Shown piece after piece: positions 11,106-23,482 of a stretch of DNA of 64,000 bases. The stretch spans positions 248,001 to 312,000 of the forward strand of contig NW_023501092.1 in assembly GCF_014066305.1 (NCBI RefSeq), given 5' to 3'. The stretch's first letter is position 1. The number at the start of each line of letters is the position of its first letter. A program made the translations under genes and the position numbers. The notes under the pieces are model-generated. The model was given only the letters and a program-made list of their open reading frames with translations. It ran no database searches and was not told the DNA's origin. This stretch comes from Letharia columbiana. Taxonomy: Eukaryota; Ascomycota; Lecanoromycetes; Lecanorales; Parmeliaceae.

Positions 11106-11936
11106 TTGGGACTCGAGATTAAGTCCGAGATTTCGGCCGAGGGAAACGATCAGGGGCACGGAGCAAGAGAGGGTGCTTAGCAGGGTATTCTTCGAACATG
11201 GGCTTGTATGAAGATGATAGCAGTCATCATTAGCTGTTCAATTGCATTTTTGAAAGGTGCTAACTGTTGCTTTTAAAAAACAATGGTGTGGTGGGCGGTT
11301 ATGCGCAATCTACGGCAACGATCTTCGCTATGGCAAAGTATGATGATGTCGCGCGCTAGCGTTCATCTTGCATTATTATCATCCACGCAACTGTAAGGGC
11401 GGCGATGAACATGCTGCCTACATTACTTTAACATTAGTTCCACTCTTACGAACTTGCTTTGACTCGGTAGGCTTTGTTTCCCCTCCCTTCCTCTCCCTTT
11501 GCAACAGGGACAATGGGTGGAGGTTGATCTACTGATTCACTGATTTACTCGTAGGGCAGGGCAGACGCTAGGGGAATGGGATTCTAACCCCGCAAAGCTT
11601 ATCTCCGAAAGTGAATGAATGGTGGGTCGCTGCTGCTGCTGCTGCTGCGAGAGATCTACTTTGAACGACACCAGAGGCCAGCCTTTCACCCCAAAGATTC
11701 GATAAATAAAGATAAGATTCACAGAAACCCGATTGGTCCGTTATTCGCATCTGCGATTCAGGCTTAAGCGAATAATGATAATGATATGATATAGTAATAG
11801 GTGCCGGTACCTGATTCTATTCCCGTCTCAATCGAACCTCGGCCCAATCATCGACAAATGGCATCTGGGCCGGGTGAGAACTTCGATACCCTCAGCTATC
11901 CCACACGAGTGGCTCTTGCCACTGAGCTGTCGTGAG
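11106..11936. promoter_or_regulatory. Shared divergent promoter region between lipase and PEX6
   Basis: This 831 bp interval separates the starts of two divergently transcribed genes and must hold both 5' regions. It contains a (CTG)6 run near 11630-11647. No specific transcription-factor site is claimed. An out-of-frame ATG at 11858 lies upstream of the chosen PEX6 start and could belong to an additional small 5' exon. Confidence 0.5.
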
Positions 11937-14900
11937 ATGGAACATCGGACGACGTATATGGACCACCGAAAAAGAAAGCGACGGAGAAGAGCTGACAGAC
12001 CTCCCATCTCGGCATGCTTAACGCCAAGCGAACAAATCAAAGGCAACGTGGGCAAGATCTCCCGGGACCTCTACACTGAGCTGTTCCGCCATGAGCCCTT
12101 GCAGGAGCCCACCGTTGCACCTGCACCCCTTCACTACATTGCCATCGCGCCATGGACACCTTTGTCGCAAGATATCGTTGAAAATACGAGCTGGACGATA
12201 CTGCCTGTTCGTGCGCAGGAGACCGGTGCGGAGAGAACAAATGGCCTAAGTCCATTGTCCCTACAATTTCCGGCAGCTTCATTGGCACTTCAGACTTTTG
12301 CGGAGGCACTGCAGGCCACCTCAGCAGAGAGAGGCAACTCCAAGGGAAAATCAGGTGTCGAGGTATGGATACTGGAGGTGGAACCTCTGAAGCTGGATAC
12401 CATATACGTGACCGTTGATGGGAATGCCCTTGATAAACACGATGAAGTGCAGAAGAAGTTTGGAGGAGGCTTTCCTGGTTCTCAGACCAATGGGTATGCC
12501 AGCAAGAGCAAGGGAAAGGGCAAGGCCACACTACATGCTGGGGTCAATGGTGATGGAGGTCTGTCACAGATCAAAGATCAGGAAGACCGGCTGACCGCGG
12601 CTGTTCGCGAGGGTCTGGCATCATCACTGGTCGTGCGCCAGAATGATCTCCTGCCCCTGCCGTTGCCAGCTCATCCAATCACTCATGTTCCTTTACCGCC
12701 TGCGAAAATCACCTTTTGCGAACCTATCGCCCAAGGCCTCCTTTCGCACGAGACCAAGATCGTCGTCAACCGCGTCTACTACAAGGACCCAGCAGACCGA
12801 GGTCGACCAAATCTAGCTGTGCGCAATGCTTTTCGTGCCATGACAGCAGACAATGGGAATGACACGTCAAATGAGCAATTCTTCTCTGCCACAGAAGACG
12901 GCGGTAACGAGAACGTCATGAACGTCGAAGGAGTGGAGTCTACTTCAGGTTCAGATAGTTCTAGCAAGGAATCTGGTAGTTCTTCAGATGACTCGATGGA
13001 CAATATGATATCTATGAGCGCTCCGCGACTAGCAAGTCATGATTCTGGTGTACTAACTTCGAGGATAGCGGCTACGCCCAGGGCAGGAAGACCGATGACG
13101 AATGGCGTTAACACCCCAGGATCTGTCTTTTCAAACCTCACGGCGACCACAGCTAGGCAAGGTTCGATGGCAAAGGGTAGGTTTTGCAAAGCACAAGGTC
13201 TGACCGTCAGGATACCAGATGATTTACTACACCCCAAGCCAACTATAGACGAGGATGATGAGGCTCGCGTATTCGTTGATATCAAGACCCTATTGAAATT
13301 GCATTGTTTCTCCGGCGATTGGGTGAAAATGGAAACAGCATCCGCACCTGGTGAAGGCCGCTCCGGAATTTGGGGGATTCAGGCATTCGATCGTGACAGT
13401 GGACAGGACGATTTTAGACCTGTCAAAATTTACGGATTGTCTGATCTAGCTCCGGTCTCAGCACCTCGATATACTAAATCAGGCGCGCTTGAGAGAAGGT
13501 CAAGTGCCGCCACAGTCCAGACGCCGGATACTGCAGGCCTCGTTGCTTGGCTCTCGCCCGTCTTACTAGCAAACCTAGGCCAGCCGCTATTTGTGAGGCT
13601 GTCCCCTCTGCTCGCGGGACGAGCGGGGAATAGTGGTGCGAGAACTACAAACAATGCCTCGAAGGTCAACAATGCTACGTCACCACCCGTTGCGAAAGAG
13701 ATGACCATAGTTCGAGTATCCACACCCCTCTCGACTGAGCGAGCGTTGCAGAGCGGAATATTCGCCTCTTTAAAGCAGCATTTTGAGAACAAGCGACGCA
13801 TTCTTCGCCAAGGGGACCTCATTGGTCTTCCCATAGATGCGGGAGCCAGTCGGTTGTTGGCTCATCCAGCCGGTGGTGCGGATGTTGATGCTGATGTGGA
13901 GGAATTGCTTGCCCTTTCTTTGGAAGACGAAGCATCGACATTTCACCGCTTGGAAGTCGCCTGGTTCAAGGTCGGGCAAATCGTTAGTCCAGAGCCGGAC
14001 CAGAATTGCCAAAGTCTGTCACCATTTGGCTGGGGTGGAGTTGCCTGTATTGAGCCCATGACTACTCGTATGAGACAAGCTGGAAGCGAGACAAGCAAGA
14101 CACTATCAGCATTAGATCCGTCATGGAAGTACTACCTTGGCGTCCGGCCACCAATGAAAGGTTTAATTCCCTACAACCCCATAAGGCAATCTGTGGCTCC
14201 CACACCCAAACCGTACACTGCACCTCTGCAACGGCGCCTCCGTGAGCTGTTCGCTGCAGCTACCAGTCCTCGAGCTGTGCATCTCGGAATGGACCCGATG
14301 ATCGTACTTCTCCACTCTACCCAGAGAAACATTGGCAAGGCCACACTGGCCTCAAATGCTGCCTCGGACCTTGGACTCCACATCTTTGCCATACCTGCAT
14401 ACGACCTTGTAGCGGAAGGTGGAAGTGGTGGTGATGTCAAGACAGAAGCTTTATTTAAAGCGAGAGTCGAACGGGCCCTAAGCTGTGGAGCTGACTGTAC
14501 AGTCATTTTGGTACGACACATAGAAGCCTTGACGGCAGATCGCATGGTGACCGCCATCAAGGACACAATCCCTGATGTCAGAGTGCTCATAGCCACTACC
14601 ACCGAGATCGAGAATGTACCTGATGGTGTACGAAGCCTGTTCACGCACGAATTGGAGACAATGGCGCCAGACGAAGGTGAGAGGGAAGGTACTTTACGGA
14701 GCATCGTGGAAGACCGAGCGATCAGGCTTGGGCATGATGTTGACATGGCTTCCATCGCGGTGAAGACTGCTGCCCTCGTTGCGGGCAATTTAGTTGATAT
14801 CGTCGACAGAGCCGTCGTAGCCAGGCAAGACCGTCTGGAGAAAGTCGTTACTAACAGCTCGAGCATAGGAGAAGGCACGGACATACTTCTTCGAGATGTA

Positions 14901-16162
14901 CTCGTATCCGGCGGAGAGGGTGCGCGCTGCGTGACCAAAGCGGACTTTGACCTTGCTGTGGAGGCTGCCCGAAAGAATTTCGCTGATGCCATTGGAGCTC
15001 CCAAGATTCCCAACGTCAGCTGGGATGATGTTGGGGGTCTTACAAACGTCAAAGACGCTGTCATAGAGACCATTCAATTGCCGCTTGAGCGACCAGAGCT
15101 CTTTGCCAAAGGCATGAAGAAGCGAAGTGGTATCCTCTTCTACGGTCCTCCCGGTACTGGAAAAACTCTTCTGGCAAAGGCCATCGCAACTGAGTTCTCC
15201 CTCAACTTCTTCTCCGTCAAAGGACCAGAGCTACTCAACATGTATATTGGTGAGTCTGAGGCGAACGTACGCCGTGTTTTCCGGCGAGCTAGAGATGCCA
15301 GACCATGCGTGGTCTTCTTCGATGAGCTCGACTCTGTGGCACCGAAAAGAGGCAATCAAGGTGATAGCGGTGGCGTCATGGATCGTATCGTTAGTCAGCT
15401 TCTCGCTGAGCTTGACGGCATGAGCGATGGTGAGGAAGGTGGCGGCGGCGTCTTCGTCATTGGTGCTACGAATCGGCCAGATCTGCTTGACCAAGCTCTG
15501 CTACGTCCAGGACGATTCGACAAGATGCTCTACCTTGGTGTCTCCGACACCCATGACAAGCAGCTCACTATTCTCGAGGCCTTGACTCGCAAATTCACAA
15601 TGCATCCAGAGGCGTCTCTTCGGCGGGTGGCTGACTCATTGCCATTTACGTATACGGGTGCAGACCTTTACGCACTCTGCTCGGACGCTATGCTTAAAGC
15701 CATCACCAGGCAAGCATCAGCTGTCGATGCGAAAATCAGAGTAATGTCTGGTGCTCCTGTCACTACGGCTTACTTCTTCGATCATCTGGCTACAGACGAG
15801 GACATTGCTGTTATGGTTACTGAACAGGACTTTTTGCTGCAAACGAGGAGTTGGTTGGTAGTGTAAGGTAAGGATACCTCCCTTTCAAAACATATGTCTC
15901 GATGCTTCGCTAAGATCCTCTTTCCAACAGCGCCAAAGAACTCGAACACTATCAACGTGTGCGCCACACTTTCGAAGGTCCCAACAACCCTCATAAAGCT
16001 CCGAACCTTACTGCTGCCTCCAGAATCCCAGCTCCTACAACGAATGATCACCTCCAGCCGCCAGCACCCAGCAAGCGTCCTAAGCCCATCAGCCGCACCG
16101 GTACCATTAGGCAATCGGATCCGAAAAGGCAAGGGAAAGGGCAAAGCTACGCAATGGGATAG
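11937..16162 (+). CDS. PEX6: Peroxisomal biogenesis factor 6, AAA ATPase
   Basis: Two exons, 11937-15862 and 15931-16162, give about 1385 aa, a usual size for filamentous ascomycete Pex6. The 68 bp intron (15863-15930) has a GTAAGG donor and a CAACAG acceptor; the joined frame reads LVVAKELEHYQRVRHTFEGP, matching the conserved Pex6 C-terminus. The C-terminal AAA domain (D2) is intact: Walker A GPPGTGKT at ~1070-1077, Walker B FFDE with Asp1129/Glu1130, and the second region of homology GATNRPDLLDQALLRPGRFD. The first AAA domain (around 14290-14700) is degenerate with no proper Walker A, as known for Pex6. With Pex1, Pex6 extracts ubiquitinated Pex5 receptor from the peroxisome membrane. The frame is open to 11874 but only from GTG; ATGs at 11937 and 11958 are both plausible starts. 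Confidence 0.95.
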
Positions 16163-17750
16163 CGATGACGATGATGATGACGATGCTTATGTGACTAGTA
16201 ATGACTTTGCAGGGACCCCTGAGCGAAAGCGGAGTGGAGTCAACGGCTTTGGAGACGTGGGAGGGAATGATGACGAGGAGATCTATGGGTGAAGGGGTCG
16301 AGGATGTAAAAATTCGGACTGTGGAGTGAGAGGATTGTATATATTTTTCTGGACGACTCGGCAGAAAAGCTATGCTTTTGCAGACACCTTTGCACATATT
16401 CTCTACTAAAAAAAAATCCACTATCACTCACTTAGGTGAAAGCCTTCAAAGCTCTAAGGCGGGAATGGATCCGAGGTTTGTTATCAAATAGAACAGGCCA
16501 GAGGCCCTACCAAGTGGCCATATCTCGAAGTCAAGCCATCATGTCAACCTCAGAAGCCAGTGAGAAGCTGGAAACTCCCTCGACAGTGAAACTTGATTTT
16601 TCCTTTCTTGGAGAGTGTCAGCCGGTGGGTGCAACATTGTCACATATTCAGCATCTGAAGATGAACGTTTGACAAGAGCAGAAAGCCAGGACCTGCGAGG
16701 ACAAAAACTTACATCAAGAGAGGAACACCGATACTTGGTCTGGGACGATCGAGGTCACGCACACCGGCAACGGGGTGATGTTTTTTTCTACGCAGTGCCG
16801 TTGTTGACCAGTAGCAGTATGCGCCCAAAGATCATCCCACAGAGTCCTGTTCGGTAGCAACTCCAGTCCAGCATCACGCTGACACCGTTGTGGCTGATTG
16901 GGTGCATCGTCAGCGGCAGGTTGATGTTGCTTTGGGAATCGGAGACATCTACGTCTGTCCCACGACAAGCGAAAGCCCGTATCGCAGTGGCCTTCTTCCT
17001 GCATTGGGCGACGGTGATGAGATTATGTTACGGTGCGGAAGCTGCCGTCAGTACCGTTATCGCCGTCGTTACATCTCTCTCTCTACATAGACGCACTCTC
17101 TGTGCAGAATTTTACGTGTTGGCATGTCGAGAGCTTTTCTTGGCGATCGATATAATCTTATGCCAAGCCACATGAAAAAGAAACCGGACGAGGGCAACCA
17201 TGGTGTCTGCAAGGCGAAAAGGCATGTCAAAGCACCTCGGCAAGGCCAAGTCCCATGCCAAAACACGGCCCTTGCAAGGCCTTTCATATCACATTGCGAT
17301 TCGCTGCATTTATAGGTCAGCTTTTTAACCACTCGGTCAGTGACTTTTTTATTTGTAGTTGTCAAAGCCTTTGGCTGCATACGGGAAGGACGAAAGAGAT
17401 TGGGCGCCATACTTAAATCTAAAACCAAGGATAAATGACTGACTAGATTTGAAACATGTTCGGAGGACCGCTACTTGGATGGGTGAAGCGGATTGGTCAC
17501 CTGAGTCTACTTAGGCAATATTTCTGTCGACTTCAAAGTCCTCTTTCTTCAACTCCTACGTCGGCAGCGTTCTTCCTCTTGGTTTCTCAATAGCGTCCAA
17601 TCATACCTCTACCCCAACACGGTTGCGCTTGCTTGAGCAATCCTCACCAATCACAACTCCAGTAAACTACAACATACCAACAGTCCACTCATTGCCCAAC
17701 ACTTCGACTCACGGGACAGATCAGATCTACAGTCCCGCTGCTGCCCAAAG
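16163..17750. other. Intergenic stretch, no recognised gene
   Basis: About 1.6 kb between PEX6 and the SRR1-like pseudogene. An acidic/basic frame (15894-16292) overlapping the PEX6 end is a shadow of the second exon. Small frames on both strands around 16600-17430 have no family resemblance. A hydrophobic minus-strand stretch ending at 16788 without a start is the only mildly protein-like piece. Confidence 0.45.
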
Positions 17751-19214
17751 ATGCCCAACCCACACTTCCTCACTACGGATCCCAACATCGCCACGCGCGA
17801 GCTTTGGGACCGACTCCCGGGCAAATATTAACTACACCGTACAACGCACCACGACCCACTCATCGAAGGCGAGACATGCACCGACGTCGACATCGTGTCT
17901 CCCTCGTTCGGCGAATCCGAAATCACCTCCCGCGCTTCCAACGGATGCAGCGTACCAATTCGAGTTCCATCGAAACCTCCACCTTGAACACCGTTGCAAA
18001 GACGGGCAAAAGAGCCAGAACGACCGAAACGCGCGTCTTCCGACTCCAAAACGGGGAATGGAGCATCTGGAACGTCGACGGCGATGGGGCCGTGACGGGG
18101 AAACTGGCGGACTTGGCGCTGGGGCACGTGGTTGAGCCGCCGATAGATTTCGGCACGCACCAGTTCCAGGGGCGCAGCTGAAAGTGGTGCAGCGGCGGTA
18201 GGCTAATGGGAAGGGGGCGACTAAGTATCTGGGCTTGCGCTTTATCATGATGTATGTGGCGACGTGGCGGATGCATCATCGAATTGAGCAGAGGGAGGGG
18301 AAGCTGATGGTGCAGGGGGGTCATTATGTTCCGGAGACTTGGGGGAGAAAGTTTGGAGAGGTTGCGGGAGAGGATGAGTGGGGGTGGGTGGTTGATGGGG
18401 GCGTGCTTGCAGGATGCTGAGGAACTCGCTTATCTTCTAGAGTTACCAGAGTTTCCCTCAAAGTCCACCGGCCTTCAAAGAACTGGATGACAATCTTACC
18501 CTTTCGAACCACTCTACGACCACACGCTTAGGATTACGGACCATGCAGCCCAGTACTATCCATACTGCTTACATCTTATCTTCAGCGTTGGAGGCCTCGT
18601 TTGGAGGTTGAGCGAATGGCGCTTGATACGGGTTGGGTCCATACTACGATATTTCGAGACTCTGGACAAGCTGATACGTCCGTCTGGGTCTGGGTCACTT
18701 CGCCCAAGGCGCCGTATACCCCTTCGACGACGAAAGCGACCAGAGACGCTACCGGTCCCCGCACCAGCTCGTCTTCCTGGCATCCCTGCCGACGGTTCTA
18801 GGCGAGAGACACCGGATCCGCAAGCGCGAGGTGTACTTCCAAGATCCGGATTTCGGCGCCGTGGAGGTAGAATTCTTACGGCAACGTCTCGGCTACACAA
18901 CCTTGTCCGATCCGGGCGCGTATGCCAAGATGACGCCGTCGACGTTGTTGTTCGCGCCTTGCGTTCCGCACTGGGTGCGGGCGGGGGCGTTGGAGGTGGC
19001 GTTGCCGGCGTTGTATGTGAGTGTTGATGTCGAGAGGGATCTTGAGAGGATGGGGCCGGGGTATGAGTGTTCGTTGGCGAGGGTGCCGTTGCAGGTTACG
19101 TTTGGGAGGTTGAGGGATGTTACGCAGGTGAGACAACTGCCGGATGGGGAAGGGGATGTTTGGGAGGAGTGGATTAATGTGTGTAGTATGAGGTGGGTGA
19201 GGGGGGAGGGGTAG
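17751..19214 (+). pseudogene. SRR1-like domain protein, broken by several frameshifts
   Basis: The C-terminal 180 codons (18675-19214) form an open frame with the SRR1-like order: LGLGHFAQGAVYPF, then VYFQDPDFGAVEVEFL, LGYTTLSDPGAYAKM and STLLFAPCVPHW. SRR1 proteins were named for a plant circadian and light-signalling regulator; the fungal role is unclear. Upstream of 18675 this frame hits TGA (18672-18674), yet the neighbouring frame ends smoothly in FETLDKLIR, so one base must be out. Further upstream, protein-like pieces change frame again: start MPNPHFLTTDP at 17751 stopping at 17829-17831, then ALGHVVEPPIDFG near 18120, then GGHYVPETWGRKFG near 18330, then LAYLLELPEFP near 18430. At least four shifts in 1.5 kb, without RIP-type AT enrichment, point to an old pseudogene. 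Linking the N-terminal pieces to SRR1 is inference. Confidence 0.65.
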
Positions 19215-20775
19215 GAGTTTTGATGCTGTTAGGGTGGTTGAGGGATGAGGGGTGAGATGTCCAGGATTTTGGTGCGTTTTTGTCTTCTGGAGGAATCTTG
19301 TGGTCACCATAGACAATTCGCTTTGCTCGTCGCTTTTATCCAAGATTTCTTCTAGTATGACTGCACATCTGTTTACCATAGCGAGCGAACTTCCTTGGTC
19401 GACCGGGTAGACAACAGAACCAGACAATGGGTCACCACTGGAACGTACAGAAGCTGTTCGTTCGTGTCAGAAATTCTTGTAAAAGACCGGCCGACCCCTT
19501 CATTCTCCGCCCGAGTATCAACAAAGCCCATAAAAGGAAAGAACACAGAGACGGCGAAGGGTTGCTAGAAGGCGACAATGCTGAGCTGGACAGGATGAGC
19601 GAGTCTCGGGCATTATGCGAGTCATGGTCCTGTGAGTAAGCTAGTGTCTTCTTTCAATAGTCCTTTCTGTACAAATCTGTCACGCACGTGTGTTGCCCAA
19701 GAGCGTCTGAGCTCAGCCCATATCGAGAACACTTACTCGCCCACGAGGGTTTGTGCAAGAGGGATGGTAAATCCTACTACGGTGAAGACATCATTTCTTA
19801 GGAGCGCAATACTCAACTGACCTTCAAACGCTGCGAGATAACTTGCTCATTGCCCTTTTTCTTTTCCAGCGTCAGCTCCAGAAGTTGCGGTCTCATGACT
19901 TGACGGGTTTGAATCATACATAGATACATACATAGATACATACATAATATATAAACACATAGACACATACATATACACATACATTCATACACACACATCA
20001 AAACAAGGCGATAATCCTCCCTCCCTTCCTTCCTTCCTTCCTTCCTTCATCCACCCGAATCGCACCACCTCGCCGGATCCATCCACACGCGACAACCCAG
20101 CCCAGTCCAACCCAGCCCAAACGCACCCACAAGCGATACAAATTCCATCATTCAACGCCGGGTACCCGTCCCAGCGACTCTCTATTTTATCTCCCCACCT
20201 ACGATATGTGAAACAAACAGTGGGGAGGCTGGTTTCCTGCCGCGCGTGTTTTCGAAGAGGAGAAGGGGGGAGAAGTGCCGATCGATTGATCGACGGCCGA
20301 ATGAAAGTGCTACGTAAAGGGGGTACGGCTTCAGGTGCCTAGTGAAGGGGTTGGAAAAGTAGGTGAATAGAGTTGGGGGGGGGAGGGTTTGCTGGATAAA
20401 GCTGAATGGGCGGGTATTGAGAAGGGGGTTAGGGGGGCTTGGATGTTGTGAGTTGAGAAAGCGGAAAAGGTGGGTGGGGGGACAATGATGAGTAGGGGCC
20501 GGAAAACGAACCGTCACAACCGCGTCCTGGTTCTTGCGTACGCTGGAGTTTGCGGGCATGGTGCGCTGCATGTGGCTGTTTGGAAAGTACTGTAAGGAAG
20601 AGGCAAAGAGTCGCGCTGCCCATTTATGTGGCCTTTGAGAGATTCATTTGTACTCTGTACTGTATACGAGCCACCAGGAAACCACATTCCTACCACTTAG
20701 CGCACGCACAAATCTGGAAACGCAAAGACAACAGAATGAAAACCACGTTTCCCAATCCCACGTTCCATCACCACT
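19215..20775. other. Intergenic stretch with microsatellites
   Basis: No conserved coding region seen. It contains the CATA-type microsatellite at 19915-19998, a short CTTC run at 20024-20048 and a G-rich plus-strand stretch at ~20250-20480. It lies between the convergent ends of the SRR1-like pseudogene and the methyltransferase gene, so it holds their 3' flanks. Confidence 0.5.
19915..19998. repeat. CATA/GATA-type microsatellite
   Basis: Imperfect tetranucleotide run of CATA, GATA and CACA units over about 85 bp, followed 25 bp later by seven CTTC units. This is simple sequence, probably polymorphic in length between strains. Confidence 0.85.
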
Positions 20776-23482
20776 TTACTCGATCGGCTTCCTCGCCCAG
20801 CCGCTCAAACACCTCCACCCAGCCCCGGTCCATTTGCCCTCTTCCAGAACCTCCGCGACGCCCTCCAGCAAATTCTCCTTTCCCATCTCCGTCTGCAATT
20901 TAATCATCCACTGCTCCCATGCCCAACTGCCGACCAAGCCAGCCATACTAGCCGCATCAGCCGTGCTGCCCACGGGCCCTTGCACCGCTTCTACTTTGCG
21001 CGTCCCGTTCTCGAGCCCGTTTTCGAAAGTCGATACGTTGGGTGGCGGCGTCTCGGGTAGCATGTGTCGCTCTTTGGTGGGTGTACCCATGGGCAGAAAG
21101 GTCCAGGCGCGTTTGATGTCGTCGAAGCCGGCGCGACGGAGCCGCCCGAGGAAGGATTTGGTTGGCAGTGGATCGTAGCCTCTTGTCTTCAAATTGAAAC
21201 CAAATTCTACGCTCATGGCGGTGCCACGGGAACCGGCGTTGACGATTTCAGAGTCCATGAGGAAGTATTCGAGATAGCCGCCCGGTTTGAGGCAGCGCAG
21301 ACATTCTTGCAGGCAGAGGTCATACTCATCCATGGTGAAGCCTCGGTGGACGTCAAGTTTGAGGTGGGAAAAGAGTGTCCGAGCGGATATGGCGGAGAAA
21401 TGGTTGTTCGGGTAAGGAAGTGTATAAAGGGAAGGGACTGTGTGTAGGCGATGGTTGTGGGGACCGCGGATCGTTGGGAACAAAAGAGTGTCGGTAGTGC
21501 TTGCTGTGTAAACCTTGGCGCTCGGGTATTCGCGGGAGCAATGCCAACCCCAGTCAGAGGATGGTTGGCCGCCGAGATCAAGGACGTGTGAGAATGCTCT
21601 AATTTTACAGCCTTTGATATCGTTGAGTGACGGGGCTTTGGTTAAGGATTGGACGGCAGGACTGTTGAGGAGACGGCCTCCGCTGAGGTATTTAGCTGCT
21701 TCGATGACCCAGATGCTTGCGCTCACTTGCTCGAGTGCTTGGCGCTCCCTTTCGACTCGGGCGAAAACTTCCTTTTCAGCAGTGTTCTCGGCTGTTGCTT
21801 CTTTGCCGGGCATCATGGATATCGGTCGCTGCGGAGCTGGGCGATTGACCTTTGTAATCTTGAATTGGCCTTGGAGCTGAGCAATGTGCTCATGGGGGAG
21901 GCTGAATCGGGCGGCTTGGAGGGAATCAGACCTGGTATGACGATGTCTAAAGGGGTCGACACGGCTTGACTGCCTCTTGATGTGCTGGAAAGCATGGTAA
22001 TAGATCGAGTCTCCTTCTCCAGGCCTCGTGACGATCGGATATTCTCGCTTTGCGATCTCGCTTTCCAGGAATTTCACTGCTTTCTTCATGGGCGCTTCCA
22101 ATGAGTCGTTCCTAGCGTGGCTACTACTTCTCACAAGAGCCTTTTCTGTGCTAAGACCGACTTCACTGGCAGGATAAGTCTCTCTCAACGAGGCCATATA
22201 CGACGTCTGAGCAGCAAGCCATACACTTGTTCTATCTAAACTTTTCTCGGCACTTTCTTGGATCGCCTGCTCGTAATTGCCGTCGTGATCGCTCGAGGGC
22301 GCAGTGATCGCGACTCGATGTACTTCACCACTGCTGCGGCTTTCTGGAGATGGAACCTCCTCAATGAGGCGTGGAGGTAGTTGGCGAGCGGTAGGTGGTC
22401 CATCGGTATCATTGTCGTGCACTTCCACGACTTGTTCAACCGTTGCAGGGGATTCTCTGTTCCATGGGCACCTGTAGAATTGTTCGGCCGTTGTCGATGA
22501 CGGTGGCACTGCAGAGACAGGCAAAGGCCCGTTGACACACCATGTGCGCCTTGCATTGTGCCCCAAAGAAGAAAAAAAACCCCCCAGGAGATGGGATGCT
22601 GAGCCCTGATATGCTGTAGTCCGATGTCTGGGACATTGGCGTAATGTCCGCGCTTGACGGGCGAACGGGAGCTGGGAAGACTTCTTCCATCTCCTTCTCC
22701 GATTCGGTCGGCGAAGCGAACTCTGGTACCTCGAGAGACAGATGCTGCAAGGTATCTAGAGCAGCTGGTGGTAGCTGGACGCCGACGTCCGACGAATTGT
22801 CTTCTGGGGTTGGCACCGGACTGTCCGAGTAATCTCGCCCAGCATCTATGGCAAAATCATGAACACTGATGCAGTCCTCGGGACTGAAACCTGACCCGTG
22901 GTACTGTCCAGATCCATCGTCAATTCGGACCCTGAGTTGTGGCCGATTCGGTTTGTTATCACCGCCTTGTCTGTGCACAGCATCCCCTTGTCCCCATATA
23001 TCCCCACTCTTCGGATATATATGCACATCAGGTGTAACCGGAGTGCTTGTGCCGGCGAGCGGATCTGAGTCGAGGCTCCCATTTAGCGATGGCGGGTTGC
23101 TTGGCGTCGGCAGGTCGTGACCTAACATAAAGAGCGCCGCAGGTGAGATGGGTATCTTTGGTGGTCGTGGTGGGGAAACGGAGTGTTCCTTGTGTATTGT
23201 GGGCCAGTAGCTTGGTGACGGTATCACCAAGGACGGGTATTGGTTCTGCTTTGCCTTTGACAAGGGTGCTTCATTCGAGGATAACGAGCGTATGCTGATC
23301 GAAGTCTGTACGGACGGAGCGATGTCAGAATCATCATCGGATACGTCGTACAACTCATCGAAGTCTCCCGAATTCCGACTCGTCCTGTAGTATGAGGAGA
23401 TGGAGGAGGTCAGTGATGGTACAGGCGAGGTCGACTCTCTCGAGGGTGCAGGCGATAATTGTTGGTTTCTGCCGCGGCCCAT
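20776..23482 (-). CDS. SAM-dependent methyltransferase with long N-terminal region; one apparent -/+1 frameshift
   Basis: Two overlapping minus-strand frames join into one ~901 aa protein if one base is removed from the A8 run at 22572-22579 (T8 on the coding strand); the junction then reads GGFFSSLGHNARRTWC. The N-terminal ~300 residues are Ser/Pro-rich and disordered. A class I methyltransferase domain lies in the C-terminal half: the SAM-binding motif I VLDLGGQPSSDWGW at ~21550-21590, and PGGYLEYFLMDSEIVNAG downstream, as in fungal methyltransferases of the TAM/UMTA-like group. Substrate unknown. The frame is otherwise clean over 2.7 kb, so either the run length is a sequencing error or the gene was inactivated recently. 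The ATG at 23482 opens the first long frame. Confidence 0.75.

Noticed and set aside
14171..15073. 300 aa minus-strand open frame
   Set aside because: It is the antisense shadow of the PEX6 AAA region; the PEX6 reading has complete family motifs.
16788..17000. Minus-strand stop-free text with LPLTMHPISHNGVSVMLDW
   Set aside because: No start codon of useful length, no family recognised, and too short to separate from chance.
17069..17428. 119 aa minus-strand frame
   Set aside because: Composition and content give no sign of a real protein, and overlapping frames exist on the other strand.
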